This document shows positions 22,812-37,297 of a stretch of DNA of 64,000 bases, piece after piece (the first letter of the stretch is position 1; each line of letters begins with the position of its first letter). The position numbers and the translations under genes are program-made. Under the pieces are notes generated by a model. The model saw only the letters and a list, made by a program, of their open reading frames with translations, did not search any database and was not told the origin of the DNA. The stretch comes from Bettongia penicillata ogilbyi (Eukaryota > Chordata > Mammalia > Diprotodontia > Potoroidae): positions 7,561,374-7,625,373 of the forward strand of contig JAJHZJ010000061.1 in the NCBI GenBank assembly GCA_023548195.1, written 5' to 3'.

Positions 22812-23904
22812 GTATGTCCTTTGGGGAAGGAACCATTCTGATCACTCCTCAAGGAAATGAAAAGAGCAATAAGAATATGTTGATCTTAATTGTCTAAGAT
22901 AAGATTATCCCTTAAGTCATAAGTGTATGTATAAGATTTGTCAGTGAATGCTGAAACCAGTAGGCCTTTATTGGACCCTTCTTGTCACAAGGTCTGTCAT
23001 CAAACAGAAAAGGCTAGCAGAATGTTTTAGGAAAGTCCCCAGAACATCAGAAACCATGTGTTCATGTCAAGAAGGAGGAGGAAGGTGAGAAACTAAACTG
23101 AGGCCTTGTGCAGATTATGCACTTGATTTGTTATCAGAGACACCTGGATTAACCCAGTCTGGATTTTATAGAAGCAGGCAGAGTCCCAGATGGCTCTGAT
23201 TGGTTTCTAGTCCCTGACATGACAAGCTGAGACCTTGCTGTACTTCTTAGGATGGAAGTTTCCAGGTTAACATATACCAGCACAGGACAGGGGGTGCCAA
23301 AGAGATACCATCAAGCCTCATGTGCCTTAGACTTCCAGCATCCTTCTCTACCAAGGACAAGCATTTGGGAAGCTGTCATAGGGCATTACAGCAATACTTA
23401 CTTTTTTTTGTTTTATTGTATAAGATGCCATATACCCACTCTAGTTTTTAACATTTCTGTCTTCATCTGGTATTTGCAATTTCTTGTTTCATTTTTAATA
23501 GTGCTTAATACCATATCATTTAGCCTGTGGGCCCCAGTTTTCTAATGTATTAAATGTGGAGGTTGAACTGTGGCCTGAGGTCCCTTTTAGCTTTAAATTG
23601 ATGATCTTCTAAAATGAAGAGTGATGGAGAGATGTGAAGGCAGAGTAAAACAAGCAGATTTACATAGGGCAAACTCCACATAGAGAGTAATTGTGGGATG
23701 CTGCCATTTAAGACAGTCCGTGCTGTGTTGTGTATTGTAGTTATAATCTTGTGGAGATCCTTGTTTAACCATGGAAAGGAACATTAACCCTAGGACCACA
23801 CTTGGCCCATTAATAATAGTTTTTGCCATTTGGTGCAAAAAATTTATGTAGGAGCATATTGATGATGCTTTTTGAAAGCATCTAGATTAAAAGCGAATAC
23901 TCAA

Positions 23905-24090
23905 GCCCTTGGTCTACAGCACATGAAATGGAGAAGGGAATGACATTTAGCACATTGTCTTAGCCTTCATTCCTGCTCCCATTTTCATTTAGGAGGAGAT
24001 GAGGAAAATAGTTATGGATTGGCAAAGTTTTAGAAGAAGATATTTAAATAGTAATTTTTGTTTATCACTTAGGAATATTTCATATATTAC
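23905..24090. repeat. Intron 2 repeat, copy 2
   Basis: Second copy of the 22285-22470 segment, about 1.6 kb downstream. Exon 2 itself is not duplicated. Confidence 0.6.
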
Positions 24091-24789
24091 TGTTATGAGA
24101 ATAGGTGGGTTCTGAAGCTTTATTTTGATTACATTTATAATATCAGCCCCAAATAAGGAAAGATTCTTTTTGACTTCACATGCTAATTTTTGCTCTACTG
24201 CTCTGACTGATAAAATAATTGGGAGGGGGGATACAAAAGCTCCTACTTAAATTACTTTTATTTGGAATCCTACAAGACTAGCTCAAGGAGACAGTGAGTT
24301 TTTTTGTTGTTGTTGTTCTGTTTTACTTTTTAGCAATAATCATAGTAAAAACTGTGAGGATTTAAAATTAATGTAGTGTTTGTACCAATCTTTAAGGAGA
24401 TTTTTCAAGCTAGTGAGTGCTTGATCTTGTGTACGAGTGTATTTATATACCTGTAGATCTCCACAAGGTATTATTAAAGCTCTGTTTTATGTTTTTTTTT
24501 TTTAAAAAGAAACTAAATTAAAAGAATAAATTTATAATGGTAAACAATCTAAGTGCCAGTATATTATTTCTTGTTAGACTGAAAGAGCAGAGTCATTTTC
24601 AAAAGCTAAATATGATTGATTCTGTGTCATGCATTCCCCTTTTCCCGTTACAGTGGATAAATAGTTGAGAAACAATTGTCAAGCAACAAAGTACATTTAA
24701 TCAGAATTTTATAATATCTCTATTACATAAAGGATCTGTGATTCTGTGTGAGGGATCAATGATTCTGAATATACAGATTTCATCTCCTG

Positions 24790-24965
24790 TAATGCAGTAG
24801 ATCATAGATTCTGAACTGATAAGGACCACAGAGATGATCTGATCCAACCATCTTATTTTATAAAGAATGCCCAAGCAGGTTGTGGGACACAGGTAATAAC
24901 CTCAGCTGCTGAGATTGCAACTCAGTCAGATCTGGCTCAAGATCCAGTACATTTTGCACAATACA
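24790..24965 (-). repeat. MIR-type relic, antisense
   Basis: 'ggaccacagagatgatctga' and 'tccaaccatcttattttata' followed by 'gaatgcccaagcagg', a standard old SINE/LINE antisense arrangement. Confidence 0.5.
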
Positions 24966-25675
24966 CTCTCCGCTTTGAGAGTTGCTGTCACTAAAATAAT
25001 GAATCATACTGTGGCTGGCCTGATAATGAGCCTCTGAATTTAGCCAGGCTAGTCTTTGGACAGCAGATGTGTAGCCTTTCCAGGTTGGTAGGACTGGCTA
25101 AAGTTTGAGTCCTATTGGGAGTTTGCAGGTACTTCAACTGGAGACTCGGATTAGTCTTCATAAATTATTGAACTTGTACAAATAAATATTAAAGCAGGAT
25201 TAAAACATCTAAATGACCCTCTCTTGACCTGTGTGTTCACTGTCATTTCTAATGCTTTTTTCTTTTTTTTTTTCTTTTTTTTTTAAGCGCTGTTTATGTG
25301 TTTGTGTTTGGGACACAGATGAACCAGAATACCTAAAAACCAAATGAAATGGCAAAAGATCACTACTTGGGGGGTTATTCAGAACATGTAGATGTAGCCA
25401 TGATCATTTTGAAAAGTTCAGTAAGCATCTTGGTACTATAGAATACAAAACCTTAGTGTTTTTAAAGCAGCAAGGAGTCTGTTCTGTGACTGCTTTTGGC
25501 TTATCTCTCAGAAAAAAAAAAATAGGTGACCTGAAAGAAATTCAGCCATTTTGTTTATCTTTTTGAATGAATGATCATGAGCAAGTTTAGTGCTCAAGGA
25601 AGCTTCTTGACCTTGGATCTTTCGGGATAGAGGTGTATGTGTTATTTCCAGAATTGCTGTAACTGCTACTTGTAG

Positions 25676-25882
<207 letters not shown>

Positions 25883-26988
25883 TAGCTGCATCTTTATTTT
25901 TTTTATCTGGTAAAGAAATTATTCATCATCAAAGCAATTGAAAACTGATCATAGAAACTGGTCTTTGCTTTAAAAAAGAAATCAGTTAACATCCAACTTG
26001 ATGCAGATTTTTGTATTTGTAATCTCACACTTTTTACATTTACTACTAGTTTGAAGAATATCGGATTATGTAGATCACATATATTCTTAAAGCAGTTTGT
26101 GAATTCCCCAGCTTATTGGAAATTCTCAAGCTGCTAAAAATAAAAGCTAAATTGATTTGTCAGTGTATCTAATCATTAGATTTGTTATATTCATATTCTA
26201 AAACATAAGAACATTTCAAAAGCCTTATTACTTCGCCCCAGGCTACTTTTTTCCTTATCTTTTGCTGTGTTAGCTTACCCCTAATACTAACACATAAAAC
26301 TAAGAATGGAAACAAATTACTTAAAACTGCTCTTGCTTCAGATATCTCTGAAAAGTACCTCTGGGATAATAGTGGGGTGGAGGTTTAAATATGATAAGGG
26401 AAATTGTAAGTATTATAAAGATTTAAATTACAATTTTTTAACAGAATGGGCAGTAGACCTGCAGTTGAGGTGAGAAATTGGACATGTTCTAATTTCATAG
26501 AATCCTAAGAGTTTGAAGGTACTGAAACACTATCTGGTGTTTTGAATTCAGTTTTGCAAACCTAAGTAGTTTTGTGTGGTAACTGCAGAAAGATACTAGA
26601 AGACTATCATCAGGTTAATAATGCCTTTCTAATAGTATGTATTACATAATAAATGTAGTTAGTTGAATTGAACTTCTCTTGATTTGTGTAGCATTTATAA
26701 TCTGGAAAAGAATTTCTAAGGGTAATGATTATTGTTAAAACTATAGAAAACAATCCCACAAATTTAATCTTTTGTTTATAGTTGAAACATTTTTTGGACC
26801 TTGATATTCAGTTTTTTGAAGGGAAAAAATGGCTATAAGTTTTCTTCCATTGGAAACAGGCTTTATGTCTAATTTATGTTCTGTGAATTGTAGATGTAAA
26901 TACCCTTCAAGGAAAGAGAAACAAGTCATGTACTAATACAGGAAGGTAAATGGTATGGTCTATTTGTTTCCTTCTACTTCTCTAATAG

Positions 26989-27408
<420 letters not shown>

Positions 27409-27759
27409 TAGATAGGTGGAAAGTGTCGTTGGACTTGTGTCAGCATTTTGAATTGATACGCTGGATTTTGCAAATCTAAATGAACAGTTCATAACTGCTT
27501 TAGTATGACTAAAAAAAAAACTCAATAGTATCATTTATGCAAGTTGCCTATCATTTGCTTAATACGTCAGCTAAAATCTAGCATTAGTTTGCAAGACAAA
27601 AAGGTAATCATTTGGTATAGTCACTCTACCCCAATCCTTCGGAGGAGAGGTATTATTTGGGAAAAAGTATAATTGTAGCAAATCAGATGATGAAATATAG
27701 ACAATTATTTTGTCACTAATTTGTTTAACTGCCAGCATGTTAAAAGATTTTACTTTTTT

Positions 27760-29265
27760 CCCCAAATTTATTGTTTTCAGTTTTCAACAATTGTTTCAAT
27801 AAGTTCAAAATTTTCTCTACCTCCCTCCCCAAAATGGCATGCAATCTTACATGGGCTCTTCACATACATTCCTATTATTTTCACATTAGTCATGTTGCAT
27901 AAGAGAAATGGGAGAAACCATGAGAATAACAAAAGAAAAAATACTCTTTCATTCTGCATTCTAACTCCTTAGTTACTTCTCTGGATGTGGATAGCATCAT
28001 GAGTCCTTTGGAAATGTTTTAGGTCCTTGCACTGGGGCAGCTAGGTGGTGCAGGGGATAGAACACCAGTGCAGGAGTCAGGAGGACCTGAGTTCAAATCT
28101 CATCTGAGACACTTGATACTCACTAACTGTGTGACCTTGGGCAAGTCACTTAACCCCAAATACCTCATCCTGGATCTTCTCCAGTTCATCCTGATGAATA
28201 TATCTGGTCACTGGATTCAGATGGCTCTGGAGGAGAAGGAGAAGTGAGGCTGGTGACCTGCACAGCCCTCCCTCACTCAAAACAAAGTCAAGTGCAAGTC
28301 ATGTCATTGTTTCTCTGATGTCATAATCTTCAGCAATGAAGGACGAAGACACACAGGTCCTTGTATTGCTGTGAAGGGCTAAGTCTTACCAGAAACAGTA
28401 CTCACACCCTGTGACTGTTACTGTATATTAAGTTCTCCTGGTTCTGCTCATTTCATTCAGCACCAGTTCATCTAAGTCTTTCCAGGTTTTTCTGAAGTCC
28501 CCGTTGGTCATTTCTTAAAGCGCAATAGCATTCCATTACATTTTTATGCTACAACTTGTTCAGCCATTCCCCAATTGATGGGCATCCCCTCAATTTCCAT
28601 TTCTTGGCCACCACAAAAAGAGCTGCTATAAATATTTTTTTTATATGTGGGATCCTTTCCCATTTTTATGATCTCTTAGAGATATGACCCTCAGTATCTT
28701 AGAGATACTGAGTCAAAAGGTGTGTTCCTTTTTACAGCCCTTTGGGCATAGTTCCAAGTTGTTCTCCAGAATGGTTGGATCGGCTCACAGCTCCACCAAC
28801 AGTAAATTAGTGTTCCACCTCTACCACGTCTTGCAACACTTACCATTTTCCTGTTTTGTCACATTAGCCAATCTGATAGATGTGATGTAGTACTCAGAGT
28901 TGTTTTGATTTGCATCTTTCTAATTGTGATTTAGAGCATTTTTTCATATGATTATAGATAGCTTTAATTTCTTCCTCTGAAAACTGCCTGTTCATATCCT
29001 TTGACCATTTATCTATTGGAGAATGACTTGTATTCTTATAAATTTGACTCAGTTTTCTATATATTTTAGAAATAAGGCCTTTATCATAGACATTAGTTGT
29101 AAAAATTCTTTCCCAGTTTTCTGCTTCCCTCCTAATTTTGGTTGCATTGGCTTGCCTTTGTGCAACAACTTTTCAATTTAATGTAATCAAAGTTATCCAT
29201 TTTGCACTTAATAATGTTCTCTATCTCTTGTTTGGTAATAAGTAATGTTTTGATTTTTTTTGTAA
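27760..29265 (-). mobile_element. LINE-1 3' end in intron 4, antisense
   Basis: The plus strand shows the reverse complement of LINE-1 ORF2/3' UTR: 'ttctgctcatttcattcagc', 'ccattccccaattgatgggc', 'gggcatagttccaagttg' and 'agccaatctgatagatgtga'. Interrupted by a SINE at 28033-28356. All frames are broken. Confidence 0.8.
28033..28356 (+). mobile_element. Composite tRNA-type marsupial SINE
   Basis: Head 'ggggcagctaggtggtgcag', then 'gtcaggaggacctgagttca', 'gtgaccttgggcaagtcact', and a tail region ending in 'ggacgaagacacaca'. A 9-bp direct repeat 'aggtccttg' flanks it at about 28020 and 28356. It is inserted in the antisense LINE-1 and so is younger. The head-tail combination matches SINEs described from Australian marsupials. 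Confidence 0.75.
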
Positions 29266-29269
29266 AGCT

Positions 29270-29536
29270 TGAGAACTAGGTTTCCCTCTTGCCCAAGATG
29301 AAAGTTCATTGGCTGCTTGTGGAATTAATCCCACTACTTATCAGCATAGAAGCTTCATCCTGCTCTTTTTTCAGCATGGGCCAGTTTGCACCTAGGCAAG
29401 AGTGGTGACCCCTTGATACCAGAGGCTCCCCAGATTGGTGGCAGAATTAGATAGGGCAGACACCCAAATCAGTCCTGCTATAACTCAAGACTCCCAAACA
29501 TAAGCAGGCCTGTAAAAGGACCACACCCAGGCCCTA
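29270..29536 (-). pseudogene. 7SL RNA pseudogene in HSPH1 intron 4
   Basis: Reverse complement of 7SL RNA, more decayed than the copy at 7473-7763. Recognisable in order: 'ccctcttgcccaagatgaaa' (RNA 3' end), 'aatcccactacttatcagca', 'gcatgggccagtttgcacct', 'gcagacaccc' and 'ggaccacacccaggccc' (RNA 5' end). The run of T before it (29251-29261) may be the poly(A) tail of the retrocopy. No coding capacity. Confidence 0.7.
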
Positions 29537-29670
29537 GCTTTTACAATTTCTTTAGAGACAGAATAACTATTCAATTTCACAGAATGATAGTGAAGATACT
29601 CAGTCTAAGTAAGAGTAAGGATGTTATGTAAGATTGGAAAAAAAAATTCTTCAATTTATTCTTGTTCTAG

Positions 29671-29799
<129 letters not shown>

Positions 29800-30285
29800 T
29801 AGAAGGAAGTCTCAAGTATCTTTGCTGGAGTAGGGGATAAAAGAACCTTAAAACTAAAACAAAATGCTACTTTTTTAGAAGTTATTTGTGGACTTTGGAG
29901 CCATATAAAAGACAATTCTAAATTGTAGTGCAGGTGTCAACCTGCATTGGTAAAGGGAATTTGCTTACTAAGAATTACAGCAAAAAAAATAAAACTGAAA
30001 GTTTCAGTCAATAGTTTTCGCAAAAAGTTGATGACATACTAACTTAACTGTTCCTTCAGGAAAGCCTTTAGGACTTTTCTGCTCTTGGATTAAAAATCAT
30101 TCATAGATTAAGGCCACTTTTGGTCACAGTTGTTTATTTTTGTGGTTGAAGAACACCATACCTTCCACTCTATATAAATGTTCTAGTTATTGGGTCACAT
30201 GTGGGTGGTGTTATCCCCTAGATCTTTCGTAGATAGAGACCTGCATTTTTGATAGAATTGGTGGAGTTGGTGTGATCCTTCCTGT

Positions 30286-30748
30286 CAGAACATTTTCAAA
30301 CTTTATGATCTCAAAGACCCCCTTGGGAGTCTTAAAAATTGAGGAACCCAGAGAGCTTTTGTTTATAAACAAAATTACAGCCATCAAGATTTGCCATGTT
30401 GTAAGCTAAAACTGATAGAACAATAACTTTGTTATATTTTAGCATACTATTTTTATGAAAAATAAGTGTATTTTCCAAAACAAAATGGCAGTTTTTAAAT
30501 ACATTTTTGTGCATCTTATGTTTGGCTTAATAGAAGACCAGTAGATTTTTATATTTACTTGTGTAGTTGATCTGCTATTTGAAATAACTGAAGAAAATTT
30601 ACCTCTTAGGGACACTTAGAAGAAGGAGGAGTGTTTAATGGACGAATGATGTCTTAGTATTCCTTTGAAAAAATTTTTCACCTCATGGGAAATGATCTTG
30701 CAGACTCCCAGAGGTTCATACACCACACTTTGAAAACTGCTGTTCTAG
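30286..30748. mobile_element. hAT (Charlie-type) DNA transposon fragment
   Basis: Ends are inverted: 'cagaacattttcaaacttta' at left and 'cactttgaaaactgctgttc' at right, consistent with the CAG...TTTTCAAA termini of Charlie-type elements. The interior includes 'gacccccttgggagtctta' and 'ttggcttaatagaagaccag'. Non-coding internal-deletion copy. Confidence 0.65.
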
Positions 30749-30869
30749 ATGAGCAAAGCAACCTTCTCTTTAAGCTTAACTTTGATTCTACTTAGTCCTA
30801 TAAGCTACAGTTAAGTATCTTCCTTTGTACTGATAAACTTCCTAGTAATCTGCATTCTGTTCCATCATT

Positions 30870-31770
30870 ACTTATCCCATAATTATTTTTGTGTTCTTTC
30901 TTTTCAACTACACTACTGAAACTACCCTTTCGAAGATCACTTTTGACCAGTTTGCTAAACCTCCTAAACTTTGCTACGTGCAGAGTTGACACATTTAGTT
31001 TACCCCTTTTTTTTGACATCCTTTTATATTATTTTTTTATATTCTTTCTTCCATTGACTTCTGGTAGTATTTTCCCAATTCCCTTATAATTCCAATTGGG
31101 GCTGTCTTTTGCCTTTATTTGTATTTCCAGTGCATAGCACAGTGCTTGACACATAGTGCTTAATAAATGTTTGAATGCTTCACTGACTGGTTTCCAGTCT
31201 TTTTCCTACTGAAACACCCTGAGTCAGGTCCATATTCTTCCCTAGAATATTAAGACTTTTTCAGCAGATTTCCTTCCTCCTGCCTACATGACCCACTCCA
31301 GCGGTTTTACCTTCAAATTTCATACCATTGCCCAACTAATCTTTCCAATATGCACTTCTTGCTAGTATCTAATCTTATCCCCTATTCAAATATCAACAGT
31401 TCCACTTTGTATTTTTTTTTTTAATTAAGTTCTTACTGTAGTGAAGGGCTTGAGATACAAGTAAGGAAAAGACAGTCCTTGCCCTCAGGGAGCCCCCTTC
31501 CAGGGAAGACTGCACATAAAAGGAAGCTGAGGAGTGAGAGGAGAGCTGGGAGGTCTTTAGAAGTCCCTGATGAGGTTCTTGGGAGAAATTCAAGAAAATG
31601 CAGGCATTGTCTGTGGGATACACCAAATACTTCTTATCCTGACATTCAAGCCCTAATTTTCCAATTTTTTTTCCTTACGTCCACCTTATATTTCTTGCAT
31701 TCCCAGTCTGAACTTTTTGCCAGTCTTCAAAGATTTCCTACGCTTAATTTATTGCTGTAATGGTGTATTT
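30870..31770 (+). repeat. L2-type LINE relics in intron 5
   Basis: Pyrimidine-rich L2 segments, including the 'gcatagcacagtgcttgaca' and 'gtgcttaataaatgtttgaa' 3' blocks at 31122-31175, and a second partial stretch to about 31770. Confidence 0.5.
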
Positions 31771-31908
31771 TCAAAGGAGAATGAAACTAAAGATAAGTGA
31801 CCTTTATGATATAAAAAGGAAACATCATTAGCTATTTTATCTTACTATTCTGTCATATTCCTGCATGTTATCCAGCTAGGAATTACATTGTTTTATAAAA
31901 TGCTTTAA

Positions 31909-32229
<321 letters not shown>

Positions 32230-33122
32230 TGAAAGAAAAAATTACATACCATGTATGTATAACCATACAAGTATAAGGTGGAGGGAATGTGACTAGAAAG
32301 TTATTCATGTGAAAAAACGTTACTTGGCTCAGGTTCTATCATGTTTTCCCATTCGCCTATGCATGGTTCTTCTCTGCAAGTGTGATCAGTTTGCATCTGA
32401 AGTAATATGTCCTGCTCTGGACACCACATTTTAGGAAAGTTTTGAACAGATTACCATGAATTTAGAGGAAGGCTGCTCACTATGGGGAGAAGGAAAAGCA
32501 TGTGAGCATTCATTTAAAGAATATAGACAAACTTAATCTGGAAGAGAAAACCTAAAGTACTTGGGGTCTTAATAGAGAAGAGCAGAACTGAGGCCAGAAG
32601 GTAGAACTTAAGAGATTGGCCACTTTCAGTTCTGTTTATTCCTAACAGCTTCTTTCTGGAAGCTCGTGTGTTTCCTGTCTCGAGATGTTGTAGAATAGAA
32701 GCTAGATTATTTATCCTTTGGAATATACTAGGAAGGATGTATGTTTTCACTTTGCATCGGTGGCCTTGAGCTTCCTTTTGCCACTTGAGATTTTATCGTT
32801 TTAAGAAATTGAGACTAATGGTAATTAATTGGGATGTTCTTTTTAAAAAAAAATTCTCCATATTTTATCTTTTCAGCACTTTTTTCTGTTTTTGTTCAGT
32901 TTGTGTTCAAAAACAAAAACATTTTACTTATTCTAGGTAGTCTACCAAAGTAAACTTATACAGGGGAGTATTTTGGTTTCTTTCATCATGATTGATTTCA
33001 GTATTTCATTGAAGTGATGTAAGTTGAAGTGTTAACAGCATCTTGCCATCTTGGGAAGAGGGGGAATGTTAGTTGCAAACTTGACTCTAAACTATTGTTG
33101 GGGGGGATTGTTTTTTCATTAG

Positions 33123-33368
<246 letters not shown>

Positions 33369-33599
33369 TGAGTTGTTGATGCGAAATTCTTATCAGAAAA
33401 GTCAGGACATATTCCCTAAATTATTTTCATAGGCAGAACTGAACCCAAAAATATTAAATAATTTTGAAGAGTTCTATATTTTGTTGTGAATATATTTTGG
33501 GTGCAGTCTTTTGACTGAATTTTTTTTTTTTTACTTTGTTTTTGAGGTTGTATTTATTGGCTACTCAAAAATTTGAGATGGGTTGACTTAAACCCTGAA

Positions 33600-34225
33600 A
33601 AAAATAAGTAGTGTTCCATATCGCTCCTTACCTTCATCCAATTCTCACTACTCAAAAAGCTACCATACTAGTTCACCCTAGACTATTAAACTAGCCTCCT
33701 AATCAGTCTTTTTGCCTGCAGTCTCATTCTACCCAACCCTACTCTGTCTTCCATTGAAGTTCTCTCTTCCCTCTACCTCTCCTTGATTGTGGGAGCAAAT
33801 AGAAGCTCTTCTGTTTGACTTCTAGAGCCCTTCACAACCTATTTTCCAGTCCATCTTTGCAGGCTTCTTTATTGTTCCCTCCCTCCATGATACAGCTGAA
33901 GTGGCTTTCTTTTTCTCACATGTGACACTCATCACCTGCTTCTGTGCTTTTGCAACGTACCTTACCCATGTCCGGATTACACTTTGCACTTTTGTTTATT
34001 TTAGAGTTTCTCTCTTCCTTCATAACTGAACTTCTTACATTAAGCCTTCTCTGATTTTCCTCTGCTTTCAACTGAAGTGGGTTCTTGGATTTGTACAGTA
34101 TATACTTGTGTGTACATGTAAACTCTCCAATCTGAACAGGGACCATTTTTGTCTTGATATACCTATCCCCTAACACGTACATGCATGATAAAGGCTGGTT
34201 CATTATTAACTGATTCCTTGAACTG
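33600..34225 (+). repeat. L2-type LINE 3' end in intron 7
   Basis: Sense L2 order: 'agcctcctaatcagtctttt', 'gagcccttcacaacctattt', then 'atgatacagctgaagtgg' and 'gggaccatttttgtctt'. Frames are broken. Confidence 0.6.
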
Positions 34226-34286
34226 TATTTCTGGACTTCATACTCAAAAGTTATCTAATTTTGGAAAGCACTGCCTACATGTTTAA

Positions 34287-34604
<318 letters not shown>

Positions 34605-34924
34605 TAGTCTTAAAAAATGATATCTTGACCGATAAGTTGTAGACAGTATCTTGGTGTAACATCTTGCCAAGAATATGTAAAGAAACAACCCAGGCCTGGA
34701 AAGTTCCTGGCTCCTAAAATTGTCTCCTGGCCTAATCCCATTTAGGGTTTCTTTCAGAAATCCTTGGATGTAACTCCAGTTTCTCAAAACTGAGAGGAGT
34801 TGGTGTTATCTTTCATGGCGTACGTTCTCCTATAACGTGTACTTGGCCTTTGCATGGGTTTCCCCTTAGTGTCTTTAAGTGCAGGCTTGTTGTGGTTGTT
34901 GTTTTTAAGTCTCGGGAAGATAAA

Positions 34925-35225
34925 AATAATAGACTGAGTCACTTAACTCAGGACCTTAGAAACCATTTAGTACAACCTGTACCTGAATGAGAATCCCTTT
35001 TACATCATAATCAGCAAGTGGTTATTCAGCTTTTGCTCGAAGACCTTTACGGAGGGAGAATGGGCTACCTCCTGAGGCTGCCTTACTCTCCTCCAGAGAT
35101 GTTATCAGAGGCAGCCTTTAGTTGTGTCCATGCCTAGCCACTCTACTGCCTCAGGACAACTATTCTTCTCCCTTGGCCGACTCTAACCCTAGTTTGCCAT
35201 GCTTTCCACTTCCAAACTGATAGCT
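34925..35225 (+). repeat. CR1/L3-type LINE 3' relic
   Basis: 'aaccatttagtacaacctgt', 'agcttttgctcgaagacctt' and 'gggctacctcctgaggctgc' are typical CR1/L3 3' blocks. Intron 8. Confidence 0.6.
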
Positions 35226-35639
35226 TTTCTTACCCTGAAAATTAATACTTGCTGACTGAGTGAACAGAGGCGAAAAAGGGGGTGCCTGCCTAGACTTTAT
35301 CTCAGTTATATCCTGGAAGGGAGGTGCTTATTTTTATGTAAATGCCCAGTGCTTTTTGGTGCAAACTTTTAAAGAAGTTTAAGTTAAAATGAGAAGGCAA
35401 GGAAAAATATTTTCTAAATCAAGAAGAGACAAAAAATTAGACAGTGGTATTATTCCAGTATTTCTCAAACTCTCTAACGGTGAGGGGATAAGGGGGAGGA
35501 AGTGTTATACATTAGTACAGGTTACAGATTGATATTTAGGCTACTGCGGATCAGAGCCTTATTCCAAATAGCTATTTAATGGTAGCAGTAGCATATATAA
35601 AGTGAATGAACTAGCTACTTCTCACACTTAGGCTTTATT

Positions 35640-36370
35640 TTTTAAAGTTTTTTTTTTCTTTTCTTCAATTTGTATTTATTTTCCATTTCTAATTTTTTCC
35701 CTTCCCTTCCACCTCCCTCTCCTCCACTCATTAAGAAGGCAAGGAAGAAAAGCTCATTACAAATATGTATAGTGAAACAAAATACATTCCTCCATTAGCA
35801 AGTCCAAAAAGAAATATGCTTCAACCTGCTCTTTTGAGTCCATTACCTTTCTATCTGGAGGTGGAAAACATGTTTCATCATGAGTCTTTCAAATCTTTGC
35901 TCATTTTGTTGATTAGAGTTTCTAAGTCTTTAAAAGGTTTTTATTTTTGCAATATTATTGTTCTTTCATAATTTGTTCTCTTTACTTTGCATTTGTTTAT
36001 ACAAGTCTTCCCAGGTTTCTCTGAAGCCAGTCCCCTTCATCATTTCTTACAACACAATAGAAAACCATTCATATTGCATAAGTTATTCAGCTACTCAGTT
36101 GAGGGGGAACCTCCTCAATTTCCAATTCTTTGCTGCTGAAAAAAGAGCTTCTGTGCCTTTTTTTGTACACATAGGTCCTCTCCCTGTTTTGTTTTGGTTT
36201 TTTTATCTTTTTGATGTATAGATTACTAAGTGTGCATAGTTTAGTAGCTTTTTGGTCATGGGTCCAGATAGCTTTGTAGAATGTCTGAAACCAGTTCATA
36301 GTTCCAGCAACAGTGCCTTAATGATTCTGCTTTTCCACAGCCTCCCAGCATTATCATTTTCTTTTTTTAT
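35640..36370 (-). mobile_element. LINE-1 3' end in intron 8, antisense
   Basis: Antisense LINE-1 with 'aagtcttcccaggtttctct', 'cctcaatttccaattctttg' and 'tagctttttggtcatgggtc'. Broken frames. Confidence 0.7.
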
Positions 36371-37164
36371 CAGCTTAGCACCTGGGCTCTCTTTCACCAT
36401 GGTAAACTAAGCATGCCAGGTAAAAATTTGCCAAATTTACACATCAATAGAAAATTGCTGTTGTAGGGGATACATACATTTTAGGTTGGTGTGGGAAGTC
36501 AGATAGTCTTTAAGGGATTTATGTAGCTTCTTCCTCAAATCTATGTTGAAAAATATAGGAATTTGTAGTAATAAGTGATAATTAAGAAAAAATTGGACCG
36601 ATGGTGGGTTAATTTCATTCGTTGTATTAGGCTTCTAGATCAGATACTTGCTTCTTCTCTGTTTAGGTGACAAACTAAATCTTAAGAAAGCAAAACTTAA
36701 ACCTTAAAAGATGGAGGTTTGTGTTTAAAGAAGATGTTAAATTAGATTCAGAGAGCAATGATAGATAAAAAGATTTACATGTAACTACATATACATATTA
36801 ATACATGCATGAGCCTGTGGTAAGACCAGTGTTAATCAGAGTTGTCCTGTTAAGTCAGGGTTATCATAACATCAAGAGATGTAGAAAATAATATCTTTGA
36901 GGGGAGTCTACCTTTTTTGTTAGATACCTAATATAAATGATGTTAGCAGCAATAGCTATCATTTATATTTTAAAGTTTGCCAAGTACTTTGGAGATAAAT
37001 GCAAGCTCTGAAACGTGGAGCATCACTGGCTTAACATTTTGGAAGAAACTTAAATCTGCCTCTTGGAACATCTCTAAATTAGAGCAGATTTGATTGTTTT
37101 TTTTGGCCAGGCTGTTTCTGCTAGTGTTAGCAGACCTTTGGTCTAATCATGTTCCCCATCCCCT

Positions 37165-37165
<1 letters not shown>

Positions 37166-37210
<45 letters not shown>

Positions 37211-37297
37211 TATATATATATATATATGTGTGTGTATATATTAGATACATATAATATATACACATATATAGATATAGATAGATATATAGATATATAT
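37166..37297. repeat. Compound (CT)n-(TA)n-(TG)n microsatellite
   Basis: About 40 bp of CT repeat (37166-37206), then TA/TG and ATAG-type repeats to 37297, within intron 8. Confidence 0.9.
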
